From NCBI RefSeq assembly GCF_910594005.1, contig NC_057819.1, positions 128,561,669 to 128,625,668 on the forward strand: a stretch of DNA of 64,000 bases, read 5' to 3'. The stretch comes from Cervus elaphus. Lineage: Eukaryota > Chordata > Mammalia > Artiodactyla > Cervidae. A program made the position numbers and the translations under genes. Positions 32,001 to 39,358 of this stretch are shown in pieces (the stretch's first letter is position 1; the number at the start of each line of letters is the position of its first letter). The notes beneath the pieces were generated by a model, which worked only from the letters and a program-made list of their open reading frames with translations, made no database searches and was not told the DNA's origin.

Positions 32001-33164
32001 TTTTAAAAACACAGGCGATGCCCCCTTTACACTAAACAGAAACACTGCACGTCTGCCCAGGAAGGGACCAGGCAGGCATGACCACCGCCGCCGCGGTCCT
32101 GGGCATCGTGGGACGAGCCCGTGACCAGTAAGAGAGGAAACCAGAGAAACAGTGAACCCTCCACCCAGGCAGAGCCTGTGAACACACGAGAACCCCGGAG
32201 AGGGACAGTAGAAAAATGAGTCATGAGAAGGTGACCAGTTTCTCTGCGGTAATGAACCTGCCTACACAGGAGACGCAGGAGACATGGGTTCGATCCCTGG
32301 GTCAGGAAGATCCTCTGGAGGAGGAAATGGCAACCCACTCCAATATTCTTGTCTGGAGAATCCCCATGGACAGAGGAGCCTGGCGGGCTACAGTCTATGG
32401 GGTCCAAAGAGTCAGGCACGACTGAATGAGCATGCAAGGATGAAACAAGATTGCAAGAGCTGTCTGAGAGCCGAGAACGCTTCTGGAGGCCCAGGAGAGA
32501 AATCGTCACAAGGAAGCCCTCTCCTCCAGGGAGCAAAGCCTCCTCCTCCCTTTCCTGAAGCTGCTCTGCCCTCCCACCTCCTGTCCCCTCCACCTCGCCT
32601 TCCCCGATGGGTTGGGAATCCCCGTCTCCCTTCCTTGGAGACCACCAGCCCCGTGGTCCTTAGGTTCTGGTCCCCCGAGCCACCCTGGCTATTCATTCAC
32701 CTCCATGACCCTGAGACCAGGGCCAGCCCCTGCCTCATCCCCATGCTTCCTCCACCCCCTGGACCCATGATCCAGAGGGCGCCTCCTGTCAACGAGCGTG
32801 TCCTGGGTGTGCCCGGCGGTCACCCTGCCACCCACTCTGGTACGCCCTGCCTTTTGCCCTCCTTCCTCTAATAATTCATCCCCAAACCTTCGGCAAAGCC
32901 CCTCCTCCGTGTCCCACTGTGGCTCCTGCAAGGCTAGACAGATGCAGAAGGAGAGACGGACACTCACCCCTGCCCTCCAAGGATGAGGTCCATCTTAAGC
33001 GGTGGACGGACCGTGCCCCAGTCTGAGTCACCCTCCCTGCTTCCATCCCCACCCTCCACCTTCCCCATTCTCTCCCCCCTCCCCATTCCCTGGCAGTCCC
33101 CACCTGGGACCCAGAGAAGCAGCAGAGCAGGGGGCAGCCACGTAGCCCGGTGCGGCTGGGCCAT
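13912..33164 (-). CDS. CD300A: CD300A, inhibitory leukocyte Ig-superfamily receptor (7 coding exons, complete)
   Basis: Joined minus-strand exons are 33104-33164, 27353-27682, 26432-26597, 22838-23007, 18606-18643, 18064-18171 and 13912-14031. All have GT/AG borders and matching phases (1,1,2,1,0,0) and total 993 nt, or 330 residues plus stop. Human CD300A is about 299. Order: signal peptide 1-20; IgV about 22-130 with Cys43, Trp56, Cys110 and an N-glycosylation site at Asn90; Ser/Thr-rich stalk 131-210; uncharged membrane span about 211-235; tail 236-330. Tail tyrosines lie in PCYANL (Y264), VEYSTV (Y288), LQYTSV (Y300) and PVYSVI (Y324). In the family such ITIMs recruit SHP-1/SHP-2 to dampen myeloid, mast and NK cell activation, and the IgV binds phosphatidylserine and phosphatidylethanolamine. 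The long ITIM tail and the position next to GPRC5C separate it from short-tailed, DAP12-coupled CD300 members. Oddities: the first ITIM lacks a hydrophobic residue at Y-2, and one extra-disulfide cysteine is absent. Confidence 0.9.
14333..14630 (-). mobile_element. Bov-A2-type dimeric SINE with CTG microsatellite tail
   Basis: (CTG)n at 14334-14354 abuts GCTAAGTCGCTTCAGTCGTG. Two antisense Bov-A monomers follow (about 14355-14475 and 14490-14625). It lies in CD300A intron 6. The trinucleotide tract grew from the SINE 3' tail. Confidence 0.88.
15359..16147. repeat. Minisatellite, about 22 copies of a 35/37-bp unit, in CD300A intron 6
   Basis: The unit begins GGGTGTATGGTACATG, continues TGTGCGTGCC and ends TGCTAAG or TGCTAAGTT. 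The 35-bp form (ending AAG) and the 37-bp form (ending AAGTT) are interspersed at the left; 35-bp units fill the middle and 37-bp units the right. Unit starts at 15359 and 16114 fit exactly 11 copies of 35 bp and 10 of 37 bp. The last copy runs directly into an antisense Bov-tA SINE, and the unit ending is identical to that SINE's terminus. Units differ mainly by C/T and A/G changes at CpG positions. Confidence 0.95.
16138..16351 (-). mobile_element. Bov-tA SINE abutting the minisatellite
   Basis: Antisense copy from TGCTAAGTTGCTTCAGTTGTG to CGCCACCAGGGAAGCCC. Its terminal TGCTAAGTT is the same sequence that ends each 37-bp minisatellite unit. Confidence 0.92.
16372..16582 (-). mobile_element. 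Bov-tA SINE
   Basis: Second antisense copy, GAAGTGAAGTCTCTCAGTC to GAGCCACCAGGGAAGTCC. It is followed immediately by TATGGTACATT and then the BovB at 16594. Confidence 0.92.
16594..17577 (-). mobile_element. BovB LINE, 5'-truncated, with 296-codon open RT frame, in CD300A intron 6
   Basis: This minus-strand BovB copy begins within the reverse-transcriptase domain (MRNLYAGQEATVRTGHG) and carries the YADD catalytic box. It stays open from 17575 to 16685, close to the 3' end. It lies in the same orientation as CD300A. Fewer stops than the other copies in this window suggest a relatively young insertion. Confidence 0.93.
17708..17911 (-). mobile_element. CHR-2-like SINE, antisense, CD300A intron 6
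   Basis: A T-rich tail is followed by AACCAGGGATCAAACCTGC and GCCACTGGACCAGCAGAGGC, the reverse complement of a tRNA-Glu-type SINE. It ends about 150 bp below CD300A exon 6. Confidence 0.82.
18064..18171 (-). CDS. CD300A: CD300A coding exon 6 (first two tail tyrosine motifs)
   Basis: This 108-nt, phase 0-0 exon encodes residues 256-291. It carries CYANLEL at Y264 and RVEVEYSTV at Y288. The acceptor is ccaccccag and the donor GTG|gtgagt. VEYSTV fits the ITIM consensus. The first motif has Pro at Y-2, where human has Leu, so it does not fit. Confidence 0.9.
18606..18643 (-). CDS. CD300A: CD300A coding exon 5 (short juxtamembrane tail exon)
   Basis: This 38-nt microexon between tctttag and CAG|gtaagg encodes residues 243-255 (AGEKPEPPQSRSQ, with codon 243 split). 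It aligns with the human segment of the same length at this place. It is too short to stand out as an open frame and is supported by the phase match and splice signals. Confidence 0.85.
19712..19922 (-). mobile_element. Bov-tA SINE, antisense
   Basis: GTGTGTGCTAAATCACTTCAG to TTTACCACTAGCGCCATTTG. The last bases of the tRNA-related head are lost. Confidence 0.88.
20519..20762 (+). mobile_element. CHR-2-like SINE
   Basis: Head GGACTTCCCTGGTGGTCCAG through GAAGACCCAGCACAAGTC and an A-rich end, in CD300A intron 4. Confidence 0.88.
22838..23007 (-). CDS. CD300A: CD300A coding exon 4 (membrane-proximal and transmembrane)
   Basis: This 170-nt exon encodes residues 186-242. A Ser-rich juxtamembrane piece is followed by a strongly hydrophobic stretch of Leu, Ala, Ile and Gly (about 211-235) with no acidic or lysine residue. 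This is as expected for an inhibitory receptor rather than one pairing with DAP12 or FcR-gamma. A basic stop-transfer sequence WRMVQRRVK follows. The acceptor has a T-rich tract ending tttttttag, and the donor is AAAG|gtgagt. Confidence 0.9.
23185..23400. mobile_element. DNA-transposon remnant, probably hAT-type
   Basis: This starts GGGTCCCCATCCCCTGGGCC and ends CAAAAAGTCTGGGGACCGC, so the termini are inverted-repeat-like. Internal sequence (GTTAGGAACCTGGCCACACAGCAGGAGGTGAG) matches a common old mammalian non-autonomous family. It appears internally deleted. Confidence 0.6.
23405..23532 (-). mobile_element. BovB 3' tail in CD300A intron 3
   Basis: This reads CAGCTGCTCAGCTGTGTCTGACTC through to GAGTTGGTGAT, the antisense of a BovB 3' terminus. 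It directly follows the DNA-transposon remnant at 23185-23400. Confidence 0.75.
23917..24180 (+). mobile_element. CHR-2-like SINE
   Basis: Full-length, GGGGCTTCCCTGGTGGTTC to GACCCAGCACAGG and an AAATAAATAAAC tail, in CD300A intron 3. Confidence 0.9.
24805..25067 (-). mobile_element. Bov-tA SINE, antisense, with internal duplication
   Basis: GTGCTGAGTCATTTCAGTC to GGCCTCCTGGGAAGCGCCC. The segment GGACTGTAGCCT occurs twice (about 24853 and 24887), so a small internal duplication makes it longer than usual. Confidence 0.85.
25337..25836 (+). mobile_element. CHR-2-like SINE interrupted by a Bov-tA SINE
   Basis: A full-length tRNA-Glu-type SINE starts GGGCTTCCCTGGTGGTCCAG and ends CAGCCAAAAATAAAAATTG. 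It is split at about 25458-25670 by a sense Bov-tA copy ending GACTGAGCAGCTAACAC. The outer element is therefore the older. It lies in CD300A intron 3, antisense to the gene. Confidence 0.88.
26030..26180 (+). mobile_element. MIR-type SINE remnant
   Basis: GGTCACTTAACCTCTCAGAGCC and TTTACTCATCCATAAATGGAG match the MIR core. It is old and diverged. Confidence 0.7.
26432..26597 (-). CDS. CD300A: CD300A coding exon 3 (Ser/Thr/Pro stalk)
   Basis: The exon encodes residues 131-185, rich in Thr, Ser and Pro, including TAKTSTITT and THSASSQEE, which resemble the human stalk. It is probably a mucin-like, O-glycosylated spacer lifting the IgV off the membrane. The acceptor is tatttcag and the donor GAG|gtgagg. 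It leaves in phase 2, which matches the single leading base of the next exon. Confidence 0.88.
27120..27251 (+). repeat. CA-rich microsatellite close to CD300A exon 2
   Basis: Interrupted (CA)n/(CACACATA)n with short AT runs lies in CD300A intron 2, starting about 100 bp past the exon 2 donor. On the sense strand it is a TG-rich run. Confidence 0.93.
27353..27682 (-). CDS. CD300A: CD300A coding exon 2 (IgV domain)
   Basis: This 330-nt, phase 1-1 exon encodes one V-type Ig domain. Visible landmarks are GGSLSVEC (B-strand Cys43), KYWC (core Trp56, Cys57), GRVSIKD, LTFTVTLESL and EEDAGTYGCG (F-strand Cys110). The acceptor is gttttccag and the donor CAG|gtgagc. Most CD300 proteins have a second Cys just before the I-V-E-T segment that pairs with the Cys of YWC; here that position is Ser64. 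The usual Trp before the F-strand Cys is Gly109. Confidence 0.93.
28755..28945 (+). mobile_element. MIR SINE
   Basis: CAGTTACTTAACTTCTCTGAGC followed by GAATGAGATAATGGGCATG is the classic MIR core and tail. Confidence 0.75.
29130..29245 (+). mobile_element. CHR-2-like SINE
   Basis: GAATTCCCTGGAGGTCCAG to GCAGTGTAGCCAAAAAAAG, diverged. Confidence 0.8.
29553..29766 (+). repeat. TCTG/TC pyrimidine repeat
   Basis: About 210 bp of TCTCTGTCTG-type pyrimidine-rich sequence. It yields Leu/Ser/Val/Cys-rich spurious reading frames. Confidence 0.92.
30147..30320 (-). mobile_element. CHR-2-like SINE, antisense
   Basis: AAACATTTATTTATTTGTGT to GGACCATCAGGGAAGTCCC, full reverse complement. Confidence 0.85.
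30733..30916 (-). mobile_element. Bov-tA SINE, antisense
   Basis: TTAGTCACTCAGCTGTATCTG to GAGTCTTCAGAGAAGCCC, somewhat shortened. Confidence 0.85.
31063..31190 (-). mobile_element. Bov-A SINE monomer with target-site duplication
   Basis: A headless antisense Bov-A unit (CAGCCACTTCAGTCTCGTCTG to GCCATCTCCTCCTCCA) is flanked by tccagacaa repeats. Confidence 0.8.
31277..31385 (+). mobile_element. CHR-2-like SINE
   Basis: GGGACTTCCCTGGTGGTTAAG to CACATGCTGCACAGCCGAAAG. Confidence 0.82.
31745..31957. mobile_element. Antisense Bov-tA joined to a sense Bov-tA head
   Basis: An antisense Bov-tA (31745-about 31923) stops at CATTGCAGGAGGATG. A sense head CTTTCCCTGGAGGCTCAG ... AAAGAATC (to 31957) follows immediately, giving a partial inverted arrangement. 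Confidence 0.7.
32235..32435 (+). mobile_element. Bov-tA SINE
   Basis: Sense copy with a degenerate head (CAGTTTCTCTGCGGTAATG) and an intact body to GGCACGACTGAATGAGC. Confidence 0.85.
33104..33164 (-). CDS. CD300A: CD300A coding exon 1 (signal peptide)
   Basis: The exon encodes Met1-Pro20 plus the first base of codon 21. A Leu-rich hydrophobic core ends in WVPG, as in the human leader. The donor reads CAG|gtgggg. The ATG at 33162-33164 is the first one upstream of the hydrophobic core in this frame. The encoded N-terminus is a few residues longer than the human leader, which begins at the equivalent of the MWLP segment. Confidence 0.88.
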
Positions 33165-33258
33165 CGCTCCAGCACGGACGTTGCCTGCAACAGCGCCGGC
33201 CCAGCTGGTCCTGAGGTCTCAGTCCCCCCCCAGGAGGACAGTCAGGGCTGCAGGCTCC

Positions 33259-33272
33259 CACTTCCGCTTTTC
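33259..33272 (-). promoter_or_regulatory. PU.1/ETS-type site upstream of CD300A
   Basis: On the minus strand this reads GAAAAGCGGAAGTG, close to the purine-rich PU.1 (SPI1) consensus with its GGAA core. It lies about 95 bp upstream of the start codon. No TATA box is evident nearby. TATA-less promoters with a PU.1 site near the start are typical of myeloid genes, which suits CD300A. The site is inferred from sequence only. Confidence 0.6.
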
Positions 33273-34505
33273 TTCAAGCCTTGCTGCTTCCTTGTTCGGC
33301 TTCTTTTCGGTTCTGTTCCTGGAGCTGCTGAGAAGATGGGGGTGGCCGAGGAGCAAGCCTACTGGTGGTGCCTAAGACCCCCGGGGCCGGGTTCTGTAGG
33401 TACTTCCGGTGAGGAGACCCTCCCAAGCCCCCAGCTCACCTCCCCTTCCCTCCCACCCCCAGACCATAGGCTGAAGTTCCCGTCTAGCCCAGCTCCTTGG
33501 TTTCCCTGTGGTCGGGGTGAGAGCCCTGGGGAGGAGCAAGGCCCCAGGGTGTGTCCCATAGTGTGACCGCCCCAGGGAGCAGCCCTTCCACAAGCCCCCC
33601 GGCTCAAGGCCCGCACCCCCAGGTGGCACCATGACACCCAGAGTCCCTGAGTGATTTCTCACCTTGGAATCCTGTCCTCCACTGGGCCAGAAAGTCCTTG
33701 GGCTGTGACCTCCCTTCCCAGGCAGCCCCCACCGGACCCAGCCTAGGGCCGAGCACACAGCGGGACTCAGCAAGCCCGTGTGGACCTCTCCTTTGCCAAT
33801 CCACGTGGAGCTCAGGCTCCAGATACACACACACATGTTCCTTGTGACATGTGCCCCTGGGTTGCACAGAACAGCCTCACGAGCATCGGAAACTACTCCT
33901 AACCTGCCACCTGAGAGCTTGTAGATAGTTAACTCTAAATGCCACCATCCGGAGTCCCCTGAATGCCCTTCCCTTCCTGCTCTGCCTATAACATTTCCAG
34001 AAATGTGTATTTTTCAACCACCAAAAGTCAAGGTCTTGAATGTCAAGGTCAAGAGGCGGGAGGCACTGGCTGGAGAAGAAGCAGGAGGCTGGGTTGTGGC
34101 TCATCCTCAACCACCCTTCGTACCACTGGTGTGGCCTTGACCAAAACCCGAAGCTCCTGTAAAATGTCAGTAACAATAGCTAATTGGAGGGAATAGAATA
34201 GTATCATAATTATACAAACACTTGAAGATGAGATAATAGTGTCCTCAAGCCAGTTTTTTCCCCAAGGAAATATATCATTCCTCTAATGAAAGGCAATAGG
34301 AAAATAGGATTTTCTTTCATTTATTTTTTGGCCCTGTCGTGCACATAAGGATCAAACCTATGTCCCCTATACCGGAAGCATGGCGTCTTCACCGCTGGAG
34401 AACCAGGGACGTCCCAGAAAACAGGGTTTGATAGGAAGGCATACGCTTTACAAATAGTCTGCCAGATGCGCCTGTCTTTAGACACCTAGAGAAACACTTA
34501 AACTA
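33273..34505. other. CD300A promoter-proximal and upstream flank
   Basis: GC-rich unique sequence immediately upstream of CD300A, with an old antisense tRNA-type SINE at 34311-34417. Long frames on both strands have low-complexity composition and no recognisable domain. Confidence 0.5.
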
Positions 34506-34518
34506 CAGCAAAGAGGAA

Positions 34519-34691
34519 CTTCAGTTCAGTTCAGTCGTTCAGTCGTGTCCGACTCTTTGCGACCCCTTGGACTGCAGCACACCAGGCTTTTCTGTCCATC
34601 ACCAACTCCCAGAGCTTGCCCAAATTCATGTCCATTGAGTCAGTGATGACATCCAACTGCCTCATCCTCTGCTGTCCCCTTCTCCTCCTGC
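34519..34691 (-). mobile_element. BovB LINE 3' tail, 173 bp
   Basis: A very short minus-strand BovB 3' end is flanked by a perfect 13-bp duplication, cagcaaagaggaa (34506-34518 and 34692-34704). It shows target-primed reverse transcription aborted after less than 200 bp. Confidence 0.9.
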
Positions 34692-34704
34692 CAGCAAAGA
34701 GGAA

Positions 34705-37700
34705 AGGCCAGGGCAATTGATCCCCACCACACCCATCCTGTTCACCCTAACCTGCCCACAAACCCCAAGCAAGAGACAGATTGATGCAAAATTACCCCAT
34801 GATGTCAGAAAATTAAGAAAGAGGTACTTTCCCCACTGGTCTTCAAAGACTATTAGTGCGTGAGATGTAGGGGAAAATGAAACCAGCCAGCTGCAGGCCT
34901 GAATCCCCTTCCTCCGAGTGGTGGTGGTGGTGGTGGGGGGGGGTCTTGCAATCAGAGAGCCCCTCATCATAGGCTCTGGTGGTCTCTTCCCAGGCTCTTG
35001 GATCTTCTTTCCAGTGTGGATGCCTGTGCTCGGAGGCCAGTGGGCGAGAGTGATGTGGTGGTGATGGGTAGAGGGTTCCTGGGCAGACCTGCAGCTGCCT
35101 GTTGAGCTCTGAGAACCCAGATTTGGGGATGGGACCCTGCAGAACTTCTCTCCCTGGGGCATCACAATCTCAGAGCCGCCACCCTTGCCCCAGGGAGGTG
35201 AGGCTCCCTCAGCCTTGCTTCTTCCTCCTCCTGCCCAGGAAGGAAACCTAAGGGGGCCTCAGGGACGGCGTGTTTCATCCATGGCGGGTCAGATGCGGCC
35301 CAGAGGCTGATGAGAAGCAGGAAGCGGCTGGTGCCTGTGGTGGGAGGTGAGAAGGAGAGCTTGACATCTGGGCGAGCTCGCAGTGGGGGACGGGGCTGAG
35401 GGCGATGCCTCTGACAGCCACTGAGCACCTACTATGTTCCGGAGGTGTGTGTGGTGGTGGGATGCGCCACCGGGGGTTCATCACTGCAGGATCCACAGGG
35501 CAAGGGGAGGGACTCCGAATGAGGAACAGCCAGGGGAGGGGCAGCAGGGAGGGACAGAGGACTGGGAGCATCTGGTTTCCCTTCGGCCAGAGCCTGGGTG
35601 AGACCAGCGTCTGCTGACTCCACAGCTTCTGTCTGGAGGGCTGGGAGGGAGAGACGGGAGACTGGGAGGACAGACGGAGGGCCGGGAGGACGGACGGGGG
35701 ACCGGGAGCAGAAGAATGGACAGAAGACTGGGAGGACAGACGGAGGGCTGGGAAGACGGACGGGGGACCGGGAGGATGGAGGGGGACCGGGAGCGGAGGA
35801 TGGACGGAAGACTGGGAGGACAGACGGAGGACTGGGAGGGACAGACGGAGAACTGGGAGCATCTGGTTTCCCTCCGGCCAGAGCCTGGGTGAGACCAGCG
35901 TCTGCTGACTCCATGGTTTCCGCCTGGCCCTGCCAGCGTCCCTGGGGCCGCCACACCTCACCTTCTTTCCCTTCTCTAGGGAAACTCCCCCAGCGTGACC
36001 TGACCCTCCAGGGGCCCAGGCGGCTTGACCAGTCCGTGTTCCAGGGCCAACGTCCATGATCAATGTGAGGGCCGTCAACACGCTCTCCTGCCTGGGTCTG
36101 GATGCGCTGTGGTCCAGGCCGAGAGAAAGAGGAAGCTGTGGGCGGGCAGACGGATGGGTGACCGTGCCAGCCGAGGCCTGAGAGCCCTCACGGCCCCCGA
36201 GGGGCCCTCCAGGCTCCCTGTCACGTGCAGAGCCAGCGCTCGTGGGGCCTGGCCCCAGGGACACTCTCTCCACCCCGGGGAGGGAGCTGGGGCTGTACCT
36301 GGTCCGGCAGGGGCCTGTGGAGCTCACCCCACACCCACAGTTGGGGTGCGGGTGGTCAGCAGGGGGGGCGTCCACCTGTGACCGCTTCTGCCCCTCTGCG
36401 CAGGTGGTCAAGCGCTCCCCAGGGTCGGATGCAGGGATGGGGCTCCTCGAACCAGAGGGCTGTGGCTGGCTCTTCACAGACGTTCCTTCATCCTCAGAAC
36501 CCCCCCACCACCATGCCTGTCACTCACTCTCCCCCAGCCAGGCTCAGCCGTCTGCTCAGAAGACCCCCTCCTTCCTTCTCCCGGCCCCTCTGAGCCCCGC
36601 AATGCCTCTTTCTGATGAGATCACCTCCGCCCAGGTGTCACTGAGTGCCTCCGTTTCATGGAAAGGCTGGAAGATCTCACAAAAGCAGGGACCACCAACA
36701 ACTCCAGGCTTACACACACCCACGCCCCATCTCCGCACTTCCCGGGGAAGGAAAACCAGATTGGAGGTGGGTCCAGAGAAGGCCGGGCCACCGAGGTCTC
36801 TCTTGTCTTCTTGCCAAACTGCACCGCCAAGGAGAAGAAAGGGACAGAACTTAAAATGGACTGTTAAATCTGTCCAACCGAGCCCTTAAGGCGTGTGCGT
36901 GTCACCTAGGTTACTTGGCAAATGAGGTTCAAGCAGGCGCCAGCGGCCTGATGCCTGGAAGGGGGAAGCAGCAGCCCATCCCAAGCACCCGGGACCACCG
37001 AGCGGCTGGTGTCTAAGTAGGCAGCCTTCTCCCGGCTCTGGCCTCCAGCGTCTCTGCCGAATCGCCTGAGATCTCTGCAGGGAGCTGGGCGGAGGCTGAG
37101 GGGTGGGAGGGGGGAGCTGGCCTCCCCAGGACCCTGGATTGTGAGGATGGGGGTGGCACAGTGGGGAGGAGCCAGCCTTTGTGTCGGGGACCTGAGCGGC
37201 TTTCCGGCTTTTTGTATGTCCTTGTTCAGTCGGCTTCTCCTTTTGTGAAACGGGAACCCTACTCCTCACCCTGCCCCCTTGGCGGGGAGGCGTACAATGG
37301 GCTCAGAGATGTGAATCCATCTTCCTCAACATCCGCCGTATACCTGTGTTCATTTCTGCTCTGGCAGGAAGGTGAGACCACGCACTTGTGAGAACCCACA
37401 TCTGTCCGTGGTGAACCCGAAACGTCAGCCCACCAGACCGTGACTCAGAGGGCAGTGAGCACACAGGACCAGGCGGGGAGAGGGCGCTTCCGGAAGGCCT
37501 GGAGGGCGCCCACACTGCTGACTCGGGAGCAGGGTGGGGAAGAGGCTGTTGAGGCCACAGGAACCAAACTGACGGCTTTGCCAGGGGGTCCCCGCCCCCC
37601 GGCCCTGCCCCCATCATCACCACCTCCCTCTGTCTCCTTCTCTTTCTCGGGCCGCCCCGGGCAGAGGCACACCTGTGCCTGCAGGGGAAGGCCTGGGTGC

Positions 37701-37911
37701 CAGACGGGGACACCTTCCCTTGTGCTACTGAGGGATCAACCAGGAAGTGGTCCACTTACAAACTTCCGTTCTTTGGCTTTGAGAGGCCCACTTCGCCCTG
37801 AGCCTGAATGTGTGAGTTTCATGCTGAGGGTGACCCTAGCTCCCAAGGCTGACCTCAGGAAGGTCAGAAGCTTTCTCCCCACCCCCAGCACTCCTCTAAG
37901 CATCCAGATCC
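34705..37911. other. Intergenic DNA around the VNTR
   Basis: Holds a (GGT)n/poly-G tract at 34917-34947 and the VNTR at 35561-35930. Otherwise it is GC-rich unique sequence. Minus-strand frames of up to 400 codons here run through the VNTR and are Pro/Ser-rich by composition; no gene is supported. Confidence 0.5.
35561..35930. repeat. G-rich VNTR flanked by a 75-bp direct duplication
   Basis: Degenerate units of about 20-25 bp built on GACTGGGAGGACAGACGGAG alternate as CTGGGAGGACAGACGG, CCGGGAGGACGGACGG and ACCGGGAGC types. This suggests a higher-order repeat of roughly 65 bp. On both sides lies a near-identical block starting ACTGGGAGCATCTGG (35561 and 35852, 291 bp apart) and continuing through GTCTGCTGACTCC. 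The plus strand has many GGGA runs. No protein is inferred. Confidence 0.9.
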
Positions 37912-38065
37912 TGGGCCTTCCCTGATGGTCCAATGGCTAAGACTCCCTGCTCCCAATCCCAGGTTGGATTCCTGGTCAGGGAGCTAGATCCCACATGCCA
38001 CAGCTAAAGACCCTGCATGACGCAACTCAGGCCCAGCACAGCCAAAGTAATGAATTAAAAATAAG
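37912..38065 (+). mobile_element. CHR-2-like SINE
   Basis: GGGCCTTCCCTGATGGTCCAA to CCCAGCACAGCCAAAGTAATG. Confidence 0.85.
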
Positions 38066-38227
38066 TAAATACTTATTTTAAAAATGCATCCTGACCCCAC
38101 TGCTCATCTGCCTCACACCACAGCAGCCTTCCTGCAGACGTTTTTCAGAAGCTGAGAGAATGTGTATGTTTCAAAGGGCCAGTGCAGGCTACAGGGCTTT
38201 GTCCTAGGAGAGCAGTAACTATAGACA

Positions 38228-38363
38228 CAGACGGCATCACCGGCTCCATGGACAGGAGTTTGAATAAACTACGGGAGCTGGTAATGGATAGGGAGGCCTG
38301 GCGTGCTGCGGTCCATGCGGTCGCAAAGAGTCGGACACGACTGAGCGACTGAACCGAACTGAG
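38228..38363 (+). mobile_element. BovB LINE 3' tail, about 135 bp
   Basis: A short BovB 3' end terminates GAACCGAACTGAG and is flanked by ctataga copies (38219-38225 and 38364-38370). A Bov-tA SINE begins about 15 bp further on. Confidence 0.8.
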
Positions 38364-38375
38364 CTATAGATAAGA

Positions 38376-38588
38376 GCTTCCCAGGTGGAGCAAGAAGTAA
38401 TGCACCCGCCTGCCAGCGTAGGAGACCTAAGAGACGCGGGTTCAGTCCCTGGGTCGGGAAGATCCCCTGGAGGAGGGCATGGCAACCCACTCCAGTATTC
38501 TTGCCTGGAGAATCCCCTGGACAGAGGAACCTGGCAGGCTACAGTCCATGGGGTCCCAGAGAGCCGGATACAACTGAAGCGACTTAGC
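38376..38588 (+). mobile_element. Bov-tA SINE
   Basis: GCTTCCCAGGTGGAGCAAG to ACAACTGAAGCGACTTAGC, directly after a BovB tail. Confidence 0.88.
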
Positions 38589-39159
38589 AAAAAGAAGAAG
38601 TAATTATAGACAAGGATGTGTCTCCATTCACGTTCCCAGGCATCGTGTTGAGTATTGTACATCCTGCCGGTTAGGCAAGAGCCAGCCGTGCTGACTTACC
38701 TGACCCTGCGTCTTTTGTCTTCCCTTTATCTCTTTCTGGTTTCCTGTGCCACCCTGATACCCAGAGAAATTAGCCCACTTCTGTTTTCTGAGCCTCTTAG
38801 CACATTACAACGTGAAGAGACACAAAAAAGGACAAGTGAAAATTGGGTAATTTAACAAATCAGAGTTTTTGCAAAACACACAGAGCAAGAAATTGGACTA
38901 TTCTTTAGACTTTGGCAAGATTTATAAAAATATTAATTCATGGTGCAGGCTGGTCATGGGCCCCAGGTGTAGAGTTATGGGAAAGGCTCCCTCACCCTCT
39001 CTCTTCTGGGAAGTCCCATAATTTATGAGCCTTTATGGAGAAACTCACTGAAAATAATGTCAATACTAAGTTTGAGGAAATGTTCTGAAATTGGGTTCTG
39101 GTGATGGCTGTACAACTCTGTAAATGGACTAGAAATTACTAAATTATACAGATACTTCT

Positions 39160-39358
39160 GGAGCTTCAGAGGTAAAGAATCCACCTGCCAAGCAGGAAAT
39201 GTGGGTTCAGTCTTCTGGGTCGGGAAGATTCCCTGCAGAAGGAAATGGTAACCCACTCCAGTATTCTTGCCCGGGAAATCCTGTGGACAGGGGAGCCTAG
39301 CAGGCTACAGTCCATGGGGTCACAAAGAGTCAGACACGACTGAGCAACTGAACACACA
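39160..39358 (+). mobile_element. Bov-tA SINE
   Basis: GGAGCTTCAGAGGTAAAGAATC to GACTGAGCAACTGAACACAC; the head is degenerate. Confidence 0.87.

Larger units (their letters stand above)
27683..33103 (-). other. CD300A intron 1 (5.4 kb)
   Basis: It contains MIR (28755-28945), a CHR-2-like SINE (29130-29245), a TCTG tract (29553-29766), an antisense CHR-2-like SINE (30147-30320), antisense Bov-tA/Bov-A copies (30733-30916, 31063-31190, 31745-31925), a CHR-2-like SINE (31277-31385) and a sense Bov-tA (32235-32435). The rest is unique. No extra Ig exon was seen. Confidence 0.75.

Noticed and set aside
13912..33164. A second CD300 family gene within the window
   Set aside because: Every Ig, transmembrane and tail exon found fits one gene with matching phases; no duplicate IgV exon is visible on either strand.
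35275..36477. A 400-codon minus-strand open frame
   Set aside because: It runs through the G-rich VNTR and its flanking duplication, is Pro/Ser/Leu-rich by composition, overlaps long frames on the other strand and shows no domain, splice or start context.
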